Shown one piece after another: positions 23,737-35,960 of a stretch of 64,000 nucleotides of DNA. A model generated the notes under the pieces. It was given only the letters and a program-made list of their open reading frames with translations, did not search any database and was not told the origin of the DNA. The DNA comes from Pempheris klunzingeri. Its lineage: Eukaryota; Chordata; Actinopteri; Acropomatiformes; Pempheridae. The number at the start of each line of letters is the position of its first letter. Position 1 is the first letter of the stretch. Both the position numbers and the translations under genes were made by a program. The DNA lies in NCBI RefSeq assembly GCF_042242105.1, contig NC_092012.1, positions 9,392,970 to 9,456,969 of the forward strand, in the 5' to 3' direction.

Positions 23737-25541
23737 TTACAATTTGTCTGCTTGGGCCTTCATCTTCCTCTCCCAAAGTTTTTGATGATCAGAGAAGCCC
23801 TGCTTGCCCTTGTTGAAAGAGTTGGGTCCTGCGGATGTTGGCGTCTCCCTGAAAAGACAGCAGATGTGTCACTTCAAACTCAAAAGCAATCTAAATGACT
23901 TACTCAGAAATGTAGCCATTATCTTAACAATATTCAAAAACCCAATGTTTGATAAAAGCAGAAGCTGAGGAAATAATTAGAAAGTACATCATCTAAATGT
24001 GTGTATATACCTGCCAATGTTCTTCATCCTCATCTTTGCTTCTGGAGGCATCTCCTCAGGTTCACTCTGCAGGGAAAGACAAAGTTCAAGTCAGCCACTG
24101 CATATTCATATTTTATGGATTTGTACAAACATGACATTACTGTGTGTGCGCTCTTACATCATCGTCTTCGTTAAAAACAGATGCCAGCCCTGGCTTTTTT
24201 GGAGGAAGTACTGGTACAGGCTCTTTGGGTTTCTAATAAAAGAACACAAGATTTCGGGGGAAATCAACTAAAATAACACAACTTAGCAGCATCACACATT
24301 TTCAGTCTCTTCATAAAATGTAAAAGTAAAGCTAAGTTTATCAACAAATGCCACAGACACAACTTTCATGTTTTAATTATTTCAACAACAAACAGTATGT
24401 GTTTATAACTGTTAAACATATAGCCTGCATCCAGTTTGGGGCCCTAATTGCCCTAATTTTCACACGCTGGTGCAACTGTCTGTAATGCAAGTTACATCAT
24501 CATCACTGTAATTATTTGTGCAAAATCATATATAACCTTTTCATTTTTGTTCACACAAACAATCTGCAGTTAGTATCCTTTGCTATGCACTCACTGTTGC
24601 TCCAAGTTTGATGGATATGGGGTTTGACTTCTTCCCCATCTGACTGCTCATGCTAAAGCCTATCTTGGAGACTTTGCAGGGCGCTGGTGGGTCCGATGAA
24701 GACTCGTCCTCATCTTCGGGTGTGAGATGCTGGGATGTGCGTTTGACCGCGGCCCCTTCTCCTCCCACAGTGCTACAAGAGACAGGCTTAGTTTTCACTC
24801 TGCCTCCCTCCTCCTGCGGCCCTGCTTGAGGCAAGACAACTCACCAAGGTGAACAACTGTTTTCTGTGAACTGGTGAATAATAAAAAGCTATCACCTTTG
24901 ACTAACGTTACTAGCCATCAACGAACCAATAACGCTATGTTCCCCTCTACCATTTAGTTAACTTACTGCCTTTAAAGTCCACATGGGGACTGTGTGTGCT
25001 CAAACTACCTACAATATTCAGTTAAGTTAATTAGTTAATAACAGGTTACTGCACGACGGGTTAGGCAGCAGATAATAATCGTCGTCATTTATGTGGTAAA
25101 CTGCGCTAACTAGCTTAAGTTAGCTACTTGCACTCTAGCTAAGCTAACGCTGGGTTAGGAAGCTAAAAAAAAAAATACATGTCTGCTGCAAGCAGGTCTT
25201 TGCTTTATTGCCTGGCTAACGTTAATAGTAAACTTATCCCGGTGGTTACAGTCAGCCCCAACTACATAGCTAAACAGGAGAGGTTAAAACAATGTTAGCT
25301 AGCTGTAACTTCGTATTAGCATTAGCTAACCAATGATATGTGTTGCTAGCTAACGTTAACTTTTACTAACATTTCCTGTGTGTAACATTAGTTAGCTGGG
25401 GGACAGTCTTACTGGATGAGAAGCAAAACAAGCTAACAAATATTGCTCATGTCTGAACCATATTTTAGACGCGAAAACAGCATAAATATCACCTCCGTCG
25501 TCGGTGGAGCCCCTTCTGTGATGATCGTGATCCGCCATCAT
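23737..25541 (-). CDS. pcnp: PEST proteolytic signal-containing nuclear protein
   Basis: Small acidic/basic nuclear protein with PEST-type segments, linked in mammals to cell-cycle control and ubiquitination. Coding exons on the minus strand: 25541-25493, 24821-24595, 24232-24158, 24066-24011, 23848-23737; 171 or 172 residues depending on which of two adjacent ATG codons is used (MADHDHH from 25538 has the better context). Recognisable family text, in order: [81 protein letters not shown]. The mammalian protein is 178 residues. Phases agree at every junction. The exon 2 acceptor is a tandem CAAGCAG site, so a one-residue alternative is possible. Intron 1 (24825-25492) is full of GCTAACGTTAGC-type text. 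The start faces stk16. Confidence 0.95.
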
Positions 25542-26657
25542 TTCTCCTCTCAAACATGCCGCTAGTCTGCTGTGAGCGCTGTGTGCCAAGGAAGGCTTCA
25601 CGCACATCGGAAACGGGACGAAGAACTAACTAATTATATAAAGGTTTTAAAATTATCTATCTAACCAAACAGTTCGTGGTGGACAATGAGAGCCCTAGCT
25701 TAGATTCTCAGGTTCATTCTAATAATGCTCATATAGAAAAAACGTCTAATTGACACAGACATAAAATAGTATAGGTAAGTGTAGGACTAATATAGTAAAA
25801 TACAGGATTCAAATATGATCTAATAAAAAACACTATAGAATACACTGGCAGACAGGTGTGCATTGATACAAATACATATAAAATATACCTATACATTGTG
25901 GTGATGGACAAACAGCGTATACATTGGTAAGAAAAACAACCCTTTTCTGCGCTTTCTTAGGTTTATGTGAGTGTTCATGTTCATGCGTCTGATTAATCAT
26001 GCGCAGAAATCTCAGGAGTTCAGATTCTTAAAACATTAATGAAGCTGTCATGTGGACCGGGCAGTGGAGTTTCTTTGATTTTTATGATTTAATCTGTGTT
26101 CAACACTCCGGGAAACAGATGGTGGCGGTGTTGCACAGTCAACCTCCCTGAGCAACCAAAAATAAGACAGAGAAGAAGAAGAAGAGGAAATATGACAGCA
26201 AGCTGAGCTGGTGTACTGAAAGCAAGCTGGTAAGATTGAAGACCAAACGCCACCAGCTTTAGCCTCAGTATGTTGTCTTTGACCGTCCACTATATCAGGT
26301 AGTTAATTAAAATTGCACAGTAATTGGGGGTAACGTGAAAAATCTGTGTTACTGTCGCCGTTTTGCCCTTGTATCCCGGAAGTTGCTACGGTTGCGTTAT
26401 ATGTTGGTGATGTGCTGTTTTAGCTAACATTTTTAGCTTTCTTAACAAATGTTTTGTTTATGTTTTTTGTTTTTACAATTGATCAGTAGGTTATCATGTA
26501 GTTTGATTTCAGTGAATGAATGTTTTTAGCCTGTTAACGTTACTAGTAATAAGGCACCACTGCCTGCACGTCTCTGGCTGTCTCTCAAAATATTTTTTAC
26601 TTGGTCTTTTTCTTCCAGGTCCTTAAAAGCTTGGTATTAAACGATGAACCAGTCAAG
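25542..26657. promoter_or_regulatory. Shared upstream region of pcnp (-) and stk16 (+), with stk16 5' UTR
   Basis: The two genes are head to head with about 1.1 kb between start codons. A likely noncoding first exon of stk16 ends at AGCAAGCTG|GTAAGA near 26228, and the next exon begins after TCTTCCAG at 26619, 39 bases before the ATG. An out-of-frame ATG at 26644 opens a 30-codon ORF overlapping the stk16 start. Confidence 0.5.
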
Positions 26658-29600
26658 ATGGGGCAGACCCTGTGCATATGCTCCCGTGGCTCGATCACAA
26701 TTGACAACAAAAAATATTACTTCATCCAGAAACTAGACGAAGGGTAAGATAGCACATCAACGTTGTATGTTTTAAAGACGACTTAACTCCATATTTAAGG
26801 TCAAGTGTCGTGCTGCTTTATATTTGTTTGTCAAAATATGTCGCAAAAAGAATTCATTTGATGATTTAACATGCTTGTATTGTCTGTGGTGCCAAAGCTT
26901 GATAGACCTTATTGTTTTGATGTCAATTGTTGTACAAAAACACATCACTGAGCCTCACGTCTTTCTCATCCTCATCCTTTAAGGTGTTTTTAGTAAATCC
27001 AATATACACCATACTAGCACATTGAATCTCCTATTTATTCCTCTTTGAGGAACGTTTCTCAAAAATGTTGTGCCCCGCTGTCATAAGAAATTATTTGGCC
27101 TTTTCAACTGTATATTTGTGACATAAAAATCACAAGAATACTCCAAGGCACTCTCTTTATTAACAATTAAAATGCCTTTATTGGCATAACATGGTCATTT
27201 TAGACCCAAAAACAAACTCTTTAAGCGTTTCGGCATAAAGTCTTTGTTTGAGAGTCAAAACAAAAATTTTACCAGCATACTTGTGTCTGTTTTTCATTCA
27301 GAACAAATGGGTTTGATGCTGAGAAGTATTGAGAGATGGACTAATGCATTGTTGATGTTGGTGTTTTAATGGGATTTGTTGACAACAAAATATTGAACAT
27401 CACCAGCCTAATCCTTTAAAGATGTATATGCTCCTCCTGAACTCTAATTTGTCTGTCTTCTCTCATCAGTGGATTCAGTTATGTTGATCTGGTAGAGGGG
27501 GTAAAGGATGGGAGGTTTTATGCCCTGAAGAGGATCCTCTGTCATGACCGCGAAGGTCGTCAGGAGGCTCAGACAGAGGTGGAGATGCATCAGATATTCA
27601 ATCACCCCAACATTTTGAGCCTGGTTGCACACGCCTTTGTTGGTACTGGAGGCAAGACTGAAGCCTGGTTACTTCTACCTTATATTACAGTAAGTTGGTG
27701 CAGTGGTTAGTGTGGTCAGAATAATCCTGAGGGTCATGATCTGACTCTGATTTGTTGGTGTGTTTTTGTGAACAGAAAGGCAGTCTGTGGTCTGTTCTGG
27801 AGAAGCTAAGAGACAAGGGGAGCTCAATGCCTGAAAGACAGATTTTGCAAATCTTGCGTGGAATCTGCTCTGGACTCAAAGCTATCCATGAAAAAGGCTA
27901 TGCACACAGGTAATTCTCTCTCCACATACTACAAACATTTACATGCATCGTGAACTCCAGTGCCATACTGGAGTCCCGGATTCTCGTTTGTAGTGCACTG
28001 TGGTAAAAAATTATAAAAAGATGCATCAGGGCTCAGTTATTTGGATAATCAGTTTATTTTCCATGGATGCATGTGGCTGATCATTCAACTTGTAAAATAC
28101 ATTGACTGTATATTGTAAACAATATTTAACTTATTAGAGAAATCCCAAATTGTTAGAAGCTGCAGATTGTTAGCCAAATCAGTGAGATACTGCTATTTGC
28201 CAGACCATCTTTTAAGATTACTCAGTTTTCTAAAATGAAACCTTTTATGTAATCCTTTTTTATTCAACACAATTGTGGACATCTGAACACGGGCTATGTG
28301 TCTGTTATCACTTCACAGAGACTTGAAGCCCACAAATGTGCTTCTGGATGAGGATGACAGGCCAGTTCTGATGGACCTGGGCTCTATGAACCGCGCCAGG
28401 ATTGAGGTAAGGGTGCAGGGTCAATGAAGAGCTGGTAAGAATTTCACTTCACATGCATTGATACTACTGGTTGAACACCAACTCTCAAGTTAGTTTAATT
28501 GAAGCCTGATGTACAATACTTGTTTTAGAAAGGAAGTCCAGATTTCTACCTCTAGGTGGCAGAGTTACTTTTCTAATGCTGCTGAATCACATCCTCAAAG
28601 GCCCTATCATAATATATTCAGAATTAACAAAGCATTGAACAACTGTTTGCTATGTAAAGATACAGTGGAGTTAAACCGCAATCCCACTGAGCACGTCGGT
28701 GTCGCGTTACAGCTTTGGTCCGGTTATGCTCCGTCCTCTGCGGCTTCGTGGGAGAGTTTCAGAAGCAGAGCATTTTGCCTGGCTGACAAGATGGCTTGCT
28801 CAAATTTTGTTGATTTCCCCTTGATTTTCATTCTTCTGACATGAGCAAACAGGCTCTGTTTCTTATTTTGTCTGTTTTAAATGTGTTTCTTGTGTGTATT
28901 TAGTACTTTGTTGTGCTGTAGCCAATGACAGCAGGCTAACGTGATAATGTTTTTCTACAAGCCAAGATGAACCTCAAATTATAAAATAATATTGATGTGG
29001 TGGAGGAATATATTTTATTGAAAGGCTGCACAGAGTGTTTTATTTTGAAAACTGACCTGATTTTCTTTGCCGCCTGTTTGACTGACTTCCTACCCGTCTA
29101 ATCTGCTCCGTGCCGCTTAACACAGCAAGGCCGCAGCTTCTGTCTCCTTACCCCTCTTTAAAACCAGACTCAAAACCCATCTTTTCAAACTCTCCTACTC
29201 CCTCTGATCATTTTGCACTGTTTCTATATTTTATTGTCTGTTTTTATACCCGTTTTTACTTGTTGTATTGCACTTTTATTTATATTTTGTACGGCGACCT
29301 TGAGAACCTTGAAAGGCGACCTAGATAAAATGTATTATTATTATTATAATAGACCTGCGCGTATCTTAAGAGCCAAGTCGCTTCTGGGGTGCTTCTGATG
29401 AGATTTGAAGCATTAACTAGAGTGGGCACGATCAACTCCAGATCAACACAGCATTATAAAAGCTAAGAGACGTTGTCAACCAGTGATTTTGTACAGAATG
29501 AACAAGAATGAACGAGAGACCTAGCTGCGGAGCTGCAATATTAATGGGGGGGGGAGTGAGGTGCACATTTGTTTTGGTCTGTAATGAACAGATACTGAAT

Positions 29601-31388
29601 ATAATTTTCCAAAATACAGCTTTGATCTTTGTAGATGCTTTACACATGTAAAAATGCAATAGTAGCATGTCGCAACCCCTTCCTTGTGGAAGTTTCTCAT
29701 GTTTCTGAAACACTTTATTGTTACTGTTGTTACTGCAGCAAGTTTGTTTTATCAAATTTGCTCCCAACAGTTACTTTTCCCCTTGAAACATTCATAGTGG
29801 ACGTTTTGAAAGTTTGCTGTTTTGGTTTTTTTCCTTACCCTATGAGAATTTTAAAACTCCGTTTATTACAGGTTAGAGGAACCAGAGAAGCCATGACCAT
29901 ACAGGACTGGGCAGCCCAGCGGTGTACTATTTCCTATAGGGCTCCTGAACTCTTCAATGTAGAGAGCCACTGCATTATAGATGAGCGCACTGATATCTGG
30001 GTAAAGCCTTATATTATTCATCCCTTTTGGATTGTGTATGTTGTGCATGTTGTTTTCAGACATCCTTAAGTCTCTGAAAGAGAGTGCTGGTGTTGTGTCT
30101 AGACTGTGAATAATTAATTCATTACTACTTTTGCACTTCTTTTGATGTCTTCCCATACTCCTCCAGTCTCTGGGCTGTGTGCTTTACTGCATGATGATGT
30201 TGGAGGGGCCGTATGACCTGGTATTTCAGAGGGGGGACAGTGTTGCCCTGGCTGTTCAGAATCCAGTCACCATCCCACAGTCTTGCAGGTCAGTCTTCAG
30301 ACTGTAACATTATCTTAGAGTGTAACTTGCAGAGAATTTCCAATTGAGGTATCAGTTCCTGTTACCGCTGTGGATAGTGGGAGGAAAAATCCCAAGCCAT
30401 TTCTTTAACTGAGAAGTTTAGGAAAAGAAGAAAAATGTGAACCATCCCAATGTAACTGTCAGTGACTTGAAGGGCACACTGTATTCTAGCAACAACAAAA
30501 CTAACTGCATCATATAAATTAAAACCCCTTATTTATTGCCATTTGTTATGGCGACAAAAAGAAACCGTTTGGTTCAACCCTGGTGACCAGCAACACATTA
30601 AGGAGAAGCCATACCCAAGTTATACTCCACAAACAAAAGGGTTTATGAACAAAAATCGCCAAAAATTAACCAAAACTAAGGCAGTCAGGAGGCCTGCCCA
30701 AACAGAATGGGTGGTAAATCTGGGCCACCCACACAATAGGCCGTCAGACACAGAACTTTAACCCTACCCTACCAAACAGTAGATGAATTAAACTAATACA
30801 CAAAAACAAGTCTGCCATGACTCCATCCTAAAAAAAAAAAAAAAAAAAATCTGAAGGTTGTTTCATCTGAGGACAGAGATCCTTCTTCTCTGGCCTCCCT
30901 TAGATAGAGGCCAACCTCTAATCAGCTGATCGGGAGCACCTGAGAGGGAGAGGAAGAGCAAGAGGGGGCCAGAGAAGACCAGGAGGGAAAGGGGGATGCA
31001 TGCATTGCAGACCAAGAGTTTAATTCACTGAAATGTCCTTGCATTTAAGAACAGCTAAGTTCATAGGACTCTGACTCACCAAATGCACTACAAACTAACT
31101 TAATGTAGTTTGATTAGGTTTTGTTGTGTATGAACTCAGTTCACTCCTGGAAACCTCACTTCCTGTTTTTTTATTTCTTGCAAAGTGAACAGAATTAATA
31201 TTAAAATCTTAAATTGTTCTAATTTAGCGTCTGTTGGTCTTGTGTCTAGTTACTCGGAAGGCCTGCAGATTCTGCTGAGCTCCATAATGGTGTCAAATCC
31301 CCAGGAGAGACCAAACATCACCTGGGTTCTTGACCAGGTACAGGACCTGCAGAGTCGCAGCCCCAACACCCAAACCAACATGGTCTGA
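26658..31388 (+). CDS. stk16: Serine/threonine kinase 16 (PKL12/MPSK1)
   Basis: Membrane-anchored Ser/Thr kinase of the NAK group, found at the Golgi and linked to secretion and TGF-beta responses. Coding exons: 26658-26743, 27470-27689, 27776-27909, 28319-28406, 29872-30000, 30167-30288, 31250-31388; 305 residues, the same as the human protein. The N-terminus [11 protein letters not shown] keeps Gly2 for myristoylation and Cys6/Cys8 for palmitoylation. Kinase motifs: [11 protein letters not shown] glycine loop, YALKRI lysine, HRDLKPTN catalytic loop, MDLGSMN (DLG in place of DFG, as normal for this kinase), [22 protein letters not shown]. The start has A at -3 and G at +4. Intron 4 (28407-29871) carries a LINE 3' end. 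Nothing suggests loss of function. Confidence 0.97.
29060..29345 (+). mobile_element. 3' end of a LINE (non-LTR retrotransposon)
   Basis: One frame reads [21 protein letters not shown] before a stop at about 29206, which is the C-terminal signature of teleost LINE ORF2 proteins. The 3' UTR follows (GTACGGCGACCTTGAG, CTTGAAAGGCGACC, AAATGTATTATTATTA) and ends in an ATT-repeat tail, typical of L2/CR1-like elements. 5'-truncated, sense to stk16, within intron 4. Confidence 0.65.
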
Positions 31389-33935
31389 TCTTGCACAGCG
31401 CACTGGATGTGGGAGACCTTTGCACACATAAATGAATGCCTCTTACTTTGAGCTTGAAAATATTTCTTTTTTTTATTTTTATTTTTTATTGACTGTAGTG
31501 TAGAAGCCCAGGTACAGATTTTCAGTCAGCTTGGGGAGCTTGGCAACAGTATCAGCTTTTTGTTTGATCCTATCAAGCCTGTGTCCCAGTGGACTCCTGT
31601 AGTCCTTTATAGATGTACCAAATGATACGAAAATCTGAAAAGCCTTAAAATGTTATTTGACCCTGCAATATGATGCTTTTGGCAGGAGTCAAGTGTTGCT
31701 GCTAATATTGATGTGGCTTTACCTTGCAATCGTAAAGGGATAGTTAGACATTTTGAAAAATACAGGAAAGGGGGAGGCTAGCCTGGCTGCGTCCACAGGT
31801 AACAAAATTCACCTACAAGCACTTCCGAAACTCAGCAATGATCATGTTATGTCTTTTTATTTTTTTTTTTTACCTATACCACAACCAAAATTTAGAAATG
31901 ATATGTGGTGGTTCTCTGTATGGATTTAAATAAACAAGATGTAACTGGTTAATTAGTGAGGTTGAGAAGTTCTGGTAGGCAGATTAATTAACCCCCCCAG
32001 TTTCCAGTCTTTATGCTAAACTAAGTTAAATGGGTGCTGGCTGTAGCCTTAGCAGATAAGTATATTTCTACCATATGTTTTTGTCCTAAAATACGGAATA
32101 GCATTAAAGGATAACATAAAAGCTTTGCCAAACTTTCCGGTGGATGAAAGCTACCTGAGATCAATACATATCAGATTACATTCCCTGCCAAGAAGAAATA
32201 TGGGCCCTTTTATTTTTAATCTTGATTATTCCTGAGTTTTGTGTGTGTAACATCTCGTGGTTACACACATTGCTGTAAAAACATCGCCCTCAGCTTTTCT
32301 CCACACCTTCACACACGCTGTTTGTCTCTATTGGCGAAAAGTCAAGAGGCAGAGTGCTCTTCACCTGCAATGCTGCATTTGAACACACAGAGGTGCTCCA
32401 CCATCACAGTCCCCTCTTCCACACACTGACATGGTGATTAACCATGTTTCTGTCTCTACAGCTGATAGTGTGTGAATGGGCTCTTTGTAAAACAGCAAAG
32501 AGTATCTGCTTACACAAAAAGAAAAAAATCTTGAAGGAGAAGGAGTCAGGTTTTACTGTTATACACTTAAACAATAGGAAATTAACTTTTGATTGATTAA
32601 TAGAAACTGTAAGTCGAAGTTCTTGTCATATCTGCCATTACAATTTAACCTTTTGTTTTTAATTCACTTTTCTCTGTATTGTGTTTTTAATCAGTATTTC
32701 CCATTTCAGCGATGTTTGTGTAAAATTCTGGGTTTCCTGTCCTGTGTGAATGTGGTCTCACACTTTTGTTCTCTCAGGGTTCACCCACATCTCAAAGGGA
32801 CTGACAGTCAGAAGTAGTAGACCTAAATGGTACCTTTTTTTACAACTATTATTTGATGAAATAATACGTTGGGCATTTACGTTAAGATGAATGCTTCTGT
32901 GACTGTTCTGTGGTGATATTATGAAAAATTCCTTGATGGTTAACTTCCACGGTTAATTTTTGGAAAGGTTATTGACATGTTTAATTATATTATCTTTTTA
33001 ATGCTAAGTTTAGATTTGTCACATGTCTATGAATTTTTGTGTAGTTGTTAATGAAGAACTGTTACGCCGCAGGTAAACTAAGGATTTTTTAAGGAAGTGT
33101 ACTGGTGAAGTTCACAGATATTAATAAGTATGATTGTTTTATTCGATTATGGAAAATTCTGTTTATTCTCTTTCATCTCTTATTTACTGCACAGTAATAG
33201 ATAAATAAATAGAAATATGTAGCACTCTGCATACATTTTTAATAGAATTGTGAAATAAAACACACTATTAAACTACATTTAAAAGTTGTCACTCAAGAAA
33301 AAGGGCGCAAGTCAATGCTAATACTGCATACACTGTACTGCATACATCTAGACACCACTCTGAAATGCACAACTATGAAATCTCCACTGACTTTGCAGTA
33401 AAACGGGTTGTAGAGGAACTCTTCATTCTAAAGCGCACACTTATATTTGGGACACTAGTGTGCTTCCATCTTTGTGGCAACATTTTGGCGAAGATCCTTT
33501 CCAGTTATAACACGACAATGCCCAGTTTGGATTTTTAAGTGAGGTCATATGAGGTACTCGACCATAGTTAGACAGAACACGGGAGTTGCTAACTACCACC
33601 GCCTCGGTCAACAAACTGACTCATTAGCTTGGATCTGAACTAACCAATTAAAACACCAAAGTCGCACAATAACACCAACTAACCCATCAAGGCGGTGGCA
33701 GATCAGCAACTCCCATCTTCTGTGGGGTAAATTTGTCAATAGTGCTTCAGTTTCTCACCTGAAGCGGCTGTCTGCAAGGTGAAACAATGAAAATTTTTAG
33801 ATATATTGTACAGTTAAACAGTTTTTAATTCTTTTTTGGCTAAAATGCATTTTCCATAGAAGTGCATTGCTTAGGATTTGTGCCAGAAGTCTGTACACTG
33901 ACTACTGATGAGTGCTTAATGCAGCCCCACCCCAA
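31389..33935. other. stk16 3' UTR and downstream intergenic DNA
   Basis: An AAATAAAC signal at about 31927 may end the stk16 transcript. The rest is AT-rich; the ORFs at 32241 and 32593 show no domain and look like chance frames. Confidence 0.5.
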
Positions 33936-33939
33936 AAAA

Positions 33940-34130
33940 TCGGAACTATCCCTATAACTTCATCCAACACCTTTGGGATGAACTGAAGAGCTGACTGTGA
34001 GCCAGGTCTCATCACTCGACATCAGTGGTCGACCTCACTAATGCTCCAGTAGCTGAACGGGAGCAAATCTTTGCAGCCAGGCTCCAATATTTTCGTTAAA
34101 CCTTCCCAGAAGAGTGAAGGATTTATATCA
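33940..34130 (+). pseudogene. Degenerate transposase-like coding remnant
   Basis: Fragments HPTPLG, then in another frame SVVDLTNAPVAEREQIFAARLQ and LPRRVK, resemble the C-terminal end of a fish DNA-transposon protein. The frames are broken by stops and shifts. The family is not identified with confidence, and no terminal repeats were found. Confidence 0.3.
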
Positions 34131-34437
34131 CTATATGATACCATCTCATATGTGTGAAATGTCCACATCATTTTGGTCATGTAGAGTAGCAAAGAATACA
34201 AGTAATAAAAAGTAGACAATGACCTATTTTTGTATCTGAACATGGAGTGTTGATTCTGAATCATTTAGGTTTAATAATGTTAATTTAGATTTTATTATTA
34301 TTTTTTTTTAATAACGAGCTAGTTTTTCATCTCCGTGTACATTCTAAATTAGGTTGGCTCAGTCTCGGATAAATCGTCTCTGCTGGCAGACCAGCACAAC
34401 CCTCACCTGATAGCACTGAGCACTGGTGGCCATTTTC

Positions 34438-34501
34438 TGTGTGTCTATGTGTGCTTGTGGGTGTGTGGGTGTGTGTGGGTGTGTGTGCGCGTGTGTGCAC
34501 G
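34438..34501. repeat. (TG)n-rich microsatellite, imperfect
   Basis: A GTGTGTGGG-type run with interruptions. It underlies apparent Cys/Val/Gly-rich ORFs on both strands, which are not genes. Confidence 0.85.
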
Positions 34502-34866
34502 CATACATCCTTGGAAACAAATATCAAACTGCTCATGTAGTGGGATTTATAACCTCTTTGTCCACTCAGATCAGCTGGATATCACACCTCACTGCTGTCC
34601 CAATTACTTTCAAAAGTAATTCCGACCTTACCAGGCGCAAACATGCAAGCACACACATGAATGACCCGTCATAAAGTACACACAACACAACACACCACAT
34701 ATTTGCAGTGCATATGCCCTTTTTTTTTTTTACACAAACACCCTAAGGATTCATTACACTTGAATTAATGATATCCCAGCTGATTTCTTCCTCGGCCCAC
34801 CTAAATACCCTAGACTCCCCAGGGACTGGGTGCAGGACGGAGCTGTGTTTATGGGTTCAGCGTGCC

Positions 34867-34894
34867 CACACACACACACACACACACACACACA
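34867..34894. repeat. (CA)n microsatellite
   Basis: Fourteen uninterrupted CA dinucleotides. Confidence 0.95.
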
Positions 34895-35139
34895 AAGTCA
34901 CTCACTGCCCCCACCTTTTATATTCACTATCATCTGCCTGTGAGGGGCTGAAATGATGTCATACAACTCAAAAGCAAGGTCAACTCAATGTTCGCCTACA
35001 TTTTAGCACCAATTTCATGTGGTTTTTCTCATCATTCGGTTAAAGGGACGGTTTGGATCCTGTGAGTGTGTGTGTGTGTGTTTCAATTGTAACCCAACCC
35101 CAGTCCTCAAATGCAAACACTTTGGCTCTTACACCATAA

Positions 35140-35960
35140 ACCATCTGCAGGCTTTATTGATTTGGCAATGAATCAATTAGTGAATTATTTAATTAGCAAA
35201 GCATTATGGGTCAGCGCAGAGTTGCTCCCACCCTGCAGTGTTCCTAGGTCTCTTTAAATCATTTTACACATGTGTTTGGACCACATGTGGGTGTGAGCAT
35301 GCTGTCTCGTGTGCAAAATGACCATACAGAAGTTTTCTGGATATGATTCCAGCGGGACCTTGTAAAGTCGGCCAGTAAAGTTTCTGTTGTTGCTTCCAAG
35401 ACGAGGCATCCTATTTCTTTAAAGCTTTATGTGTACAGACCCAGAACTTTTGCTGTCACTCAAGTCCAAATTAGCCTTGGCTGCATCTGAAAGAGGGAGA
35501 AATATGGACATTACGTCTACCCCGCTGAGTGGATGAGTTATGGCTTGTGTTCGTGATCGAGGCGTTCTTTCCATCCAGGGGCTTTCTTTGTGCTCATTAA
35601 TTCATGGGAGTGTTTGGGTTAAAATGCATAATGAGTTCATTAAGGGGGATTGGCGTAATCAGGAAAGGTATTGCCTTAATTACTGGCTCAGGGCCAGACC
35701 TATCCGTTCTCTGTGAGCTCGGCAACCCACCCTGTCCACAGAGCTCACTAATTTAATTAAGTGTACAAAATGCTACACCCTAACGTCGCCCTTGGGGGCA
35801 ATTATGGCACTAGAGATTGAAAGATCTCCACCGGGGGTATTTTACTTACTGGCAGGAGATTGCCTGTGTCAGTTAGCTGATTGCATTGATTATATTGATT
35901 TGTAACAGCTTTTCGGGTAATTTCATCTGCAAAGGTGAGAGCAACACGTTGGCCCAGGGA
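35140..35960. promoter_or_regulatory. Candidate conserved noncoding element(s)
   Basis: Unique DNA dense in homeodomain-type cores: AATTAG, ATTTAATTAG, CATAATGAG, CTTAATTACTGG, CTAATTTAATTAAG, TTGATTATATTGATT. It has balanced composition, no ORF and no repeat signature. The texture resembles vertebrate developmental enhancers, but conservation was not tested. Confidence 0.3.

Noticed and set aside
28509..28844. 111-codon ORF in stk16 intron 4
   Set aside because: No domain, no splice signals fitting a gene, and it lies within an intron containing repeat DNA.
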